A DNA stretch of 64,000 nt, taken from the NCBI GenBank assembly GCA_008360955.1, contig LUCM01004089.1:4307-68306 (forward strand), given 5' to 3'. Made by a program: the position numbers and the translations under genes. The notes below the pieces were generated by a model. It worked only from the letters and a program-made list of their open reading frames with translations, had not been told where the DNA came from and ran no database searches. This stretch comes from Fasciolopsis buskii (Eukaryota > Platyhelminthes > Trematoda > Plagiorchiida > Fasciolidae). Positions 56,416 through 64,000 of this stretch are shown here, piece by piece (the first letter of the stretch is position 1; every line of letters starts with the position of its first letter).

Positions 56416-58740
56416 AGTATTTATTCTCCGGCAACCCATTACAAAGGACAATAATGTGTTGCCATGCCGAAGATGACACTGACAATAGATACGAGGACTT
56501 ATCGAACAAATGCCCCGCGAGTTCTGATTCAAATTGTCTCGACACAAACTACATTGTGTGTGAATTTGAGCCAAATCCGAGGTTTTCAACCAGCTATCCT
56601 ATGTATGCCGATTTTTTCATCTTCTGGGAACGAAAAACGAACGGGGACAAACTCCGACGTCAATATTTTGATAACCCTGTACGTTGTTTTTTCAGGCAAC
56701 CTCAGACTCAGCGACCAGCATGAAGTGACTGTCGATTGGATGACGTACCTAGCGCAAGCCCCAGCCAACGAAACCATTGGAGTAAAAATGTGAAACCAAT
56801 TGTGTATGCCGCACGCCTAGTCCCCCTAACCCCGCAATCGATCTGCAGAGTTGTTTATTCGCCATTGTCATTAAGCTCGCAAGAGGACTCTCAAGCATCG
56901 GTGGCCAAAGACGAATAAGTCGGTCGATGTGGCAAGCACACAGGAACATACTGAGTAGGACAGCGGTGTGGATTTTACATTTTAATAAGTAATGAATGCC
57001 ATTTTGCTTCTGGAGAGCACTGCATAAGTGATCATCAGTAAAATAAGATAGGTTAAGTATTTCGGAGTACCTTTCTCAGCTCGTTACTTGGTTTATTTCT
57101 CGAACAGCATCCTCAGTCTGCTTGGGGTTTTATGAGTCGCACAGGAAAATCACGATGTCGGTGGTATTGTCTACCTCATGAGAATAGTTTACAGGGCAGT
57201 GACCATTCGGCTGGAAATTTTTCACGTCAGGAACCATAGATAATCTCTTATATTTCACCCCTTTTCAATGTTTGGCGATATCTTCAATTCTGGGTACTAA
57301 CAACAACGAGTCTTGATGAGTTCCCCGAACGTATTGACTTATTCGATATGTATGAATCGGTTAGTGCTGAATATGCCCTGAATTTGACCTGAAGTCAACT
57401 TGGTGGGTTGCCGCAACATATTTGCTTGTTTTGATAATGCAAACCTTTCAAAATGTATGACTCAGCTAGAATCGCTGCTCACTGTTGCGGTCCATCACTC
57501 CCTATCAGTTCTTTCTCTACGTAAAGTATGACTTCATTTTCCGACGTAATTTTTGTATTTGAGTCCAAATGTGCTGGTCCTGTGATGTCATACATCATCG
57601 AATATGCAGTATCGATTTTGTTGCTTTTTCCTTGATTTATTTTTTCATCTATTCCTGGAGAAATGCCGGGGAGTAGAAACCGAAACCCGAGCACTAATGC
57701 AGGCTAATGGTTATTTAAACCACAACTGAAACTTTTTGCAAACAGTCTGATACCAAGGAAGTCCCTTCGTTTAAGCCACTTGTATAAAGACTACAAATAT
57801 GCTTTACCTCATTCATTATGCATCTTGTCAGCTTTGTCTCAGCTGCTCGGGTTTCAAGTTACACCCGCCAAATCAAACCACACGTGACATCCCCTCCCTG
57901 ATTTGAATAACATGAATGAGATTAATAGAGACGAAGTTTTACTTTGCTTAATCACATGATCGCGCTCGAAGTCCAACAGATATATGACAGTGGTCATTCT
58001 CAAGTTGTTCTTCCGGCTTTGGTTTTTTTACCGAAATCATTATCCCGACATCAAAATGGTCAGCAGATTGCACCCAGACTTCAGTGCTATTTTTCTCCCA
58101 ATGTATGTATGTATACGGTTGTGTGCGTATTCTTGGATTGTGTCCTTATGAGCTAACCCAGCTGGTGAACTATTAGTTTCGTTTTAAAGTCATCCGTCAA
58201 ATTTTCACCACATTGATTATCCTAGACTGTTGCTACTGAAACATTCGTTTATTCGTGTCATTTAATCAATAGAGCTCAGAAGTCCCTGTTCGACCGTCAC
58301 TTTTTGTTTGTTCGGGCACACATAAAGATAACAAATCGATCAGATTGGGACAACCCTCCACACTCGTACTGCTCAAATCATTTTGGTATTTCTTAATCCA
58401 TCCAATTGTAAGCTCCATTTAAATGGGTGCCTCGATTTGTGTTACTATTGGACAACTCGAGGAAACCCTGAGTTCCGTGACATCTTTCAGACTCGTTTCC
58501 CCTTATCTTTGCTAAGCAAATATGACCCTTAGACATGTGGCTGAATTTCTGTTTGTTTTGCGCGGTTCTGAATGCAAATGTTCACTCTTTGTTTATCAAC
58601 TATAAGAAAACTATTTTCAGAATTCCCTACCAATTCAAGTTTAATGTCAAGAAGGCGGGTTTAAATAAGTTGGTGATTTTCTCGTGCGCGATTCTTTTCA
58701 AACGTAGTTGAACAGATTAGGCAGTGTTTTGCTTGTTCGG
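56416..58740. other. Intron 5, nothing recognised
   Basis: About 2.3 kb. Overlapping frames at 56.45-56.95 kb on both strands have no known domain. A phrase reading ITKDNN at 56438 is not the expected kinase exon. Confidence 0.45.
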
Positions 58741-58751
58741 CTTTGAGGATC

Positions 58752-58830
58752 ACTGGCCGCAGAAGGATCCGAATTCACCTATAAGAGCCACCTTCTAGTC
58801 TCGCATGTGTTCTACCTGTTAGGCTACGGA
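58752..58830 (-). repeat. tRNA-like relic
   Basis: On the minus strand this reads with a box A (TAGCCTAACAGG) and a box-B-like GAATTCGGATCC. The end segments CCGTAG and CTGCGG can pair. An intact T stem is lacking, so it is a tRNA-derived SINE head or tRNA pseudogene rather than a working tRNA. Confidence 0.35.
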
Positions 58831-61107
58831 AATCTGTGGTCGATTCGACTTTTGCACTTAGATTGAACCATTTAAGATTTGCTGAACCAAAAATATCTGT
58901 GATTCGAGAAGTTTATCAACAACTACGGGGTGAGTTATGCGATACTTGGTCTTGGAGCTCAATCATCAAATGAAGCAGTTATTTTCGATGGGTTAAGGTC
59001 AGATGTTAGACGTGCCCTTAGACTGTCCGCCCCGGTGCATGGGACTCTCCGAGGCATGTAGCGGTTAGATCATGAGTCAAGGTGGGCGTTTCATGATGTC
59101 AAAATAAAATAAAAACCCTAATCAGCAGATTTTCTAGATTACTTCTACTAGTTAAGTAGTTAACTTTGCCCCATGGGGTCCACGAGCTGATCCAACTGAA
59201 TATATAAGAACATCAAGTGACTCGGCTAAGTTCTGCCGTCACTGGTGTTTTACTCAAAGGTCTTTCCCTAAATATGCGATTCTTACTTGTCATATTAAGT
59301 CCACTATTCTTCGTTCACTGCGCTTTTGAATGATGCTTTCTAAGAGGTAGCAAGGAAAACCGGCACACCCAAGTATTAAGTTGATTAGAACTGATGTATA
59401 AAATATTTATTAAGCATGTTCAGTTAGCTCAGCCGGTTCTGGTTCGCAGACGACGTCTGCGTTCAGGTTTTTAATTTATCAAAGTTCGCTGACTTCTATG
59501 TTTGGATCCATTTCATTTGTATTTTTCGCACTTATCTACCCATGCTGATACAGTCCCGTGAACTTAGATTCATTTCTGATTTTATCCTTTCGATATCGCA
59601 CCACTTTTGGTTGACTTTTATGACGCTCTTCCCCTTTATATCACTGCTCATTTTTCATTAGCTAGTTAGATCTTTTTACGTGTCTACCCTCAGTTTGTGC
59701 GGACTTTCTGTAGTTTTTCATTTACCCGGATGCGCCAATATCAGACATTGGTGATAGGCCGGACTCGCTTTCGATTTCAAGTCTTGCACTGGACAAAAAG
59801 AAAAAAAATTACCTGAAACTGTTCAGCCTAAGTCTTTGGTCACGAAATCTGTATTAGTCACAGACTAATAGCTTTTACACGTGCCCGAAGACTTTGCCAA
59901 GTTTCTTTGTTTTTGAAAATTTCACCAATTTCTATGATGGTCTTTAGTTCTGGTGAGTTTTTCCTATATACCTAACTTTCTTCTGCCGGTCACTTACACA
60001 TTTCTTAGTTCAGTTCTCTGTTGACTTCCATGTCATCATTCTTTAATTGAATTATTTGTGCTGAATGAAGGTCTCATTTTTCTAAACAAGGGTTTGGTGC
60101 TCCAGGAAATTAGCCAGCATTTCGTTGACTATTTCACGAGATTATAAAGTGAATTTTATTTTCTCCCTCCTTCAGTTCAATATCAACGTGTTTTATATTC
60201 TTGACTATGGGCACACGATCAGGTGCAGTCGGTTTAGTCCAGATAACCTAGCCATTTCCACGTGCGATAATTCCCTCTATTATGGTTGGCTTTCTAACTC
60301 ATTTTCTCTTCAAACCAATCCCCTCAATTTTTCAAGTTGGAAAAAGATGATCAGATTTGTTGTATCTACCACTATTTTGTCACTTTCATTCGTGACGAAA
60401 GGCAGTAGTTATTATGGTTTCGGTTCTGCTCGATTACGAACGACGATTTCCTGGTTCCTTCCTGATTAATCACAAATGGGCTGCCAAATGTAGGCTCCAC
60501 TGAAGGTATCTCTATCCCCTCGATAAATATTTACGGTAGTGCTGATCATCCTGTCCAATTCGATTTTGACCACCCCTATTGACTCTACCTAGGCTTTGAT
60601 TTCTGCTTCACAGTAAATCATGGCTGTTAGTAAAGTGTTTGGAACTGTGAAAAGTCACAACCCGGAAAAAGAAAATATTTCCAGGGTGGTAGATGGTTCT
60701 GCTGTTGCTGGGAAAGGTACCACTGCTTTTCTTGTTAGAACCTTGCATGGTCCCCCATTCCAAGCTCCAAGGTTGGATTACTGGCTTAGCTTCAATCATT
60801 CGTGAAAACAATGCCCCCAGAATCCCAACGGACCTTCACATTCATCAGCACTCTTTATTTGAACCGCAGTGTTAATCCTGTACACCACTTTCCCCGATCT
60901 CCTGCTATCCACCGATTTCTAGCAAAGACAAGTTGCTCCTCAGTCAAACATTGCCACCTTCGATTCTCAAACTGTTATCCACATTCTTCCTTTCATCCAA
61001 AGCCAATGGGTACACCCGCCAAATTCATCGCTGCCTGCCTAGTTCCTTATCTAAACTCTTATAACCGCGAATTTCAACTATTCTTTTTTGTCTTTTAATT
61101 TCTTGCT
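58831..61107. other. Intron 5, nothing certain
   Basis: About 2.3 kb. The + strand frames 60125-60469 (114 codons) and 60802-61098 (98 codons) have no motif I can name. They could be remnants of a LINE ahead of the possible fragment at 61.9 kb. Confidence 0.4.
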
Positions 61108-61262
61108 TCCTTTTATTAATGAAATAACAACTTACATCATTTTCAGGGGGGACGGCCGCCATCAGAGAGGTGTCAAGCGGGGAAGTTGACCGGCGGTGGG
61201 AGGATTCGAACACGCGACTATCATGTCCAAATATCACGACCTTATCCGCTGTGGTTGAAAAT
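61108..61262 (-). mobile_element. SINE-1, second good copy
   Basis: Same order as at 41465-41630: TTAATGAAATAACAACTTAC on the left, then GAAGTTGACCGGCGGTGGGA, AGGATTCGAAC (box B complement) and CCACGACCTTATCCGC-like box A side on the right. The right end is cut short, so the acceptor pairing is lost. It lies about 20 kb from the other good copy, in the same orientation. Confidence 0.75.
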
Positions 61263-61289
61263 CTGATTCCTTTCTTGTATCATATCTGT

Positions 61290-61510
61290 ACTGTTTATCG
61301 TCCTCGGTGGCGATCAAATGGAATAGCCGCCTGTTATTACAAAAAGAACAAATGTTCGGACCCAAGGTCTGCCGGTCACTCCCGCAGTATACAGCAATTC
61401 ACCGTCTTTCGGCTGATTGCCACATGTGACCTATTTGGACTTTATATGATGCTGTCATCCCAAGTTTCAAGGTCGTTGTTTTCGGTTTCTGCTTTCCCAG
61501 CGCAAGGCTG
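61290..61510 (+). repeat. SINE-2, copy 4
   Basis: Box-B-like ATGTTCGGACCC at about 61351, then CTGCCGGTCACTCCCGC, ATTCACCGTCTTTCGGCTGA, CCCAAGTTTCAAGG and CTGTTTTCGG-like right part. It is aligned by order of landmarks with copy 2 and lies directly beside the SINE-1 copy. Confidence 0.5.
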
Positions 61511-61879
61511 GAGCTTCCACTTTGGTAAACAAAGTTAGCTCGTGGACTTTTTCACCCGTGTTCCAGACCGGGTTGGCGTTAGTGCGCGTAATCCTATTCT
61601 CAATTCTACTTCGTCTGTAATCTGTGGGTTTGCTTCCTACTCTCTTGGTCCATCACACCGCCACATCTTCATACCCTCTTCCATGCAAATTGAGACGCGC
61701 TCTTTAACGTTAGCTGGTCATGTTAGATTCTGTTATCTGACCTTTTACTCCTGAGGTGACCATCGCTCTTCATTAGATGTCGCCACCTTTTTTTCAGACC
61801 ATGCTGTCGTCGTAATGCACGGAATGTAACCTTTTTATCACATTTCTCCAAACCCCATAACGGTACGTTCCCCTGAGTG

Positions 61880-62225
61880 GTTTAATAATGCGTGTAATCG
61901 TTTGGTACGTTAGAAAAGCTACGTTCCGGCATTGGCACTGGCATTTTACCCTCCGATCTCGCTTAGTACATGCTAAAAATGAATGTTCACTTATCAACCA
62001 TGATGCCAAAGACCAATTCTGTCGACACAAAGCCTATCGCCTTATCATTTTTGCCACTGGTAGTCGTACATTTTGGTCCGTCGCCACACTTTTTCCCCAT
62101 AATTTCCTCCTTTCAATTTTTTCGGCTGTTTGCAACCCCTCCTGCCCTATACTTAGAAACCCAAGTTTTTTGCCCCACATCCTGCCGCCTCCATCAGCCC
62201 CGCATTATATCGGTTAGCCGTGAGA
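61880..62225 (+). pseudogene. Possible LINE fragment ahead of the RT domain
   Basis: The frame 61888-62217 (109 codons) reads RSRLVHAKNECSLINHDAKD, then TGSRTFWSVATLFP. This resembles the basic region with a FW pair that precedes the reverse transcriptase in Jockey/CR1-group LINEs. No RT motif follows, so the call is weak. Confidence 0.3.
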
Positions 62226-64000
62226 TGCCAATCACCAAGTGCGTCAAATAAACTTAGGAATACACGGATGAGATTCTAACTGCACGTTCACCTTTGATTG
62301 TACTACTTTATTTCTCCAACCATCTTTCGGGTAAATCTTACGCCCTACCTGAAAGTTCAACTCGTCCGATTTGGTCTGCTTCATCAGTTTGAATTTATAC
62401 ACCTTCCCTATGTTGACTCTATGGCACCAAATGCGACGGAGCTACTGGATTTTCTTCAAAGAATTCCTTGTATATGATTCACCCCATTGCTATGCTGTAG
62501 GTAATTGTCGGTACCAAAATCAACCTCCAGAGGGCCTACGGTTTGCAAAGGATTGCACAGTTCTGATTATTTATCGTATTATTTCTTTGTTTTTATTTTT
62601 CTACCCACCTAACATGTGCTAATACGTAACCAATAATGCATAAAATGAAATTGAGATTTGTACATATTGCGTCAATTAGATTTGGTGACGGTATTGTCGA
62701 AACGCCATGTGTGAACCTGTTCATTTCCCTGGGTAATGATTAAGTTTTGTTGCTGTCCTCGCACAACGTGTTGTGCAAACCTTTTTCACATGCTGGAACT
62801 AAAAACAACTCCCGATCCTAAGGGTGCGATTTAGCATATTTTTTTACTATATTTTGTGGGAAGCAATAATGAAACTGCGGTTAGTCGGAGTGCGTGGAGC
62901 CAGGTTTCATATTCCGGCAGCGCCTTTTACTTTCAAGCTTCCATCATCTGTGCCGTCCATCTTACGATCTGCTTATGCGTCAGCACTTGTTGAAATGATG
63001 CGGTAATCTGGTTTGTTCATTCTTTTCCTAAGCCAACCTAAGTGTTGTTGGCCAGAAAAATTGAACTTGGCGTATTAATTACCATTAAGACCTGAGATAG
63101 CTGTTATCTTAGAACTAACACAGTCAGTTTCTGCTGTTCCATTGGCTAGTCACCACACGGAGCATTTTGGGAACCTATAAAGCCCTTCATTCGAAACCAT
63201 AGAGTGATGCTTCTCGTGTTTCTGTTAATGCGATGTGCCCCTTTGGACAAAGGAAATGGGGCCTGTAAACTGCTTGTGTGACACTTATGAATGCCTCCAG
63301 TGTTTTTATCCCATCCCTTGTTTCACTGGTGTAGTTGCTAGTTTTCCCTCAGTGTTACATGCTTTATAGCTACGGTGTAAGCTCTTACAAAGCGCTTTTG
63401 CGACGTGTTGTAATGACAAAAACTATTGATAAATAAATTTGACACAGAGCTTGTGGTTCGACCCTCCTATGTCACGCTTTTTGAGACCCAAATTTGTTGA
63501 GACAGCCAATGCAAAGTAAAAGTAATAACAGATGATAGGTTTTTATCACATGGACAAATTTACTAAACTCAGCTGCATATGCTCTCGCTTTGGGATGTAC
63601 AAAAGCTGATGTTCACAATTTTCCTTGTATTTCCATTTATATGATTCTGTCTGTTTCCTCTTTAATCTGCAACCCAAACTACCTCATCGAAGGCAATTTC
63701 AGATCTTAATTCCACCAGAAAATTTACTCCGTCCTCTAGCTCTTATTGATCTCTTAATCATCGATGAGAATGTAACCGACGTGTCTGCATATGAACCGTC
63801 TCAGACGTACCATTAATCCACCCGTTCATGCCTATTCATCGCTTTAACAGATGACGGTTTTGCTGCTAAGTGGCGTGCACGCAATCCGTCTGCTCCAAAA
63901 ATTCGATCCTAATGCTGCAACCATGGCTCGTTGTGATTGCATGATGCACTAACAATGGGGTTCCCCTGCCTTCGTATCGCAATTTTTAAAAATTCTTTTT
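62226..64000. other. Intron 5 to window end, nothing recognised
   Basis: Checked for the next PIP4K2 exon and for MDYSLL- or KDNDF-like coding; none found. Open frames at 62371-62622, 62824-63006 and 63625-63816 have no domain and no convincing splice-site pair. Confidence 0.5.

Noticed and set aside
56401..56476. Phrase ITKDNNV considered as the missing PIP4K2 exon 6 (LPTxKDNDF)
   Set aside because: The residues before and after do not fit the kinase, and no splice sites of the right phase flank it.
62824..63006. 60-codon + strand frame considered as a further PIP4K2 exon
   Set aside because: Its sequence has no similarity to the expected C-terminal half, and no acceptor/donor pair in phase 0 is present.
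1..64000. CRISPR array, bacterial operon or ribosomal RNA gene
   Set aside because: No regularly spaced short repeats, no bacterial gene order and no rRNA sequence were seen; the introns show a eukaryotic genome.

Overview
The window is eukaryotic and looks like a parasitic flatworm (Neodermata, trematode or cestode). It holds one recognisable host gene with a 35-base intron next to introns of 1.3 to 16.6 kb, and the rest is mostly decayed non-LTR retrotransposons of the CR1/Jockey-like and RTE types plus tRNA-derived SINE-like repeats. A bimodal intron size with very short 5' introns is known from schistosomes and tapeworms. I cannot name the species. No rRNA gene, intact tRNA gene or CRISPR array is visible.

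The host gene is a phosphatidylinositol 5-phosphate 4-kinase (PIP4K2, type II PIP kinase) on the + strand. Five exons can be placed at 27738-27946, 27982-28078, 36160-36312, 37644-37790 and 54397-54435. They join in frame to 215 codons, about the N-terminal half of a roughly 400-residue enzyme. The rest must lie beyond 64000, because I found no sixth exon in the last 9.5 kb.

Region 1-27 kb has no host gene that I can support. It is a patchwork of direct and inverted repeats: a 1.49 kb tandem duplication joined at a single N (1428-4400); five minus-strand CR1-like reverse transcriptase copies (about 8.0-9.6, 14.7-16.0, 20.6-22.1, 22.6-23.2 and 24.7-26.2 kb); a repeat X with a conserved minus-strand reading frame (11.8-13.3, 17.0-18.3 and 18.3-18.9 kb); a 1.35 kb segment S that sits next to the CR1 copies; and a 310-base repeat seen twice. 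Both single-N bases in the window (2915 and 22306) lie exactly where near-identical blocks meet, so part of this repetition may come from assembly.

Region 27.7-64 kb is the kinase gene with its introns. Intron 2 carries an almost full-length antisense RTE element (31.0-34.7 kb) with few disabling changes, plus smaller RTE scraps. The 16.6 kb intron 4 holds a SINE, an RTE 3' scrap, a nearly perfect inverted dimer of a SINE-like unit (44.4-44.7 kb), and a + strand LINE (48.0-53.35 kb) split into three pieces by a 363-base foldback element and by a block containing a deleted RTE copy and an older inverted SINE-like dimer. The part of intron 5 in the window carries further SINE-like copies.

The splice sites, reading frames and repeat comparisons were read by eye from the sequence. 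Family names rest on remembered protein motifs, not on a database search.
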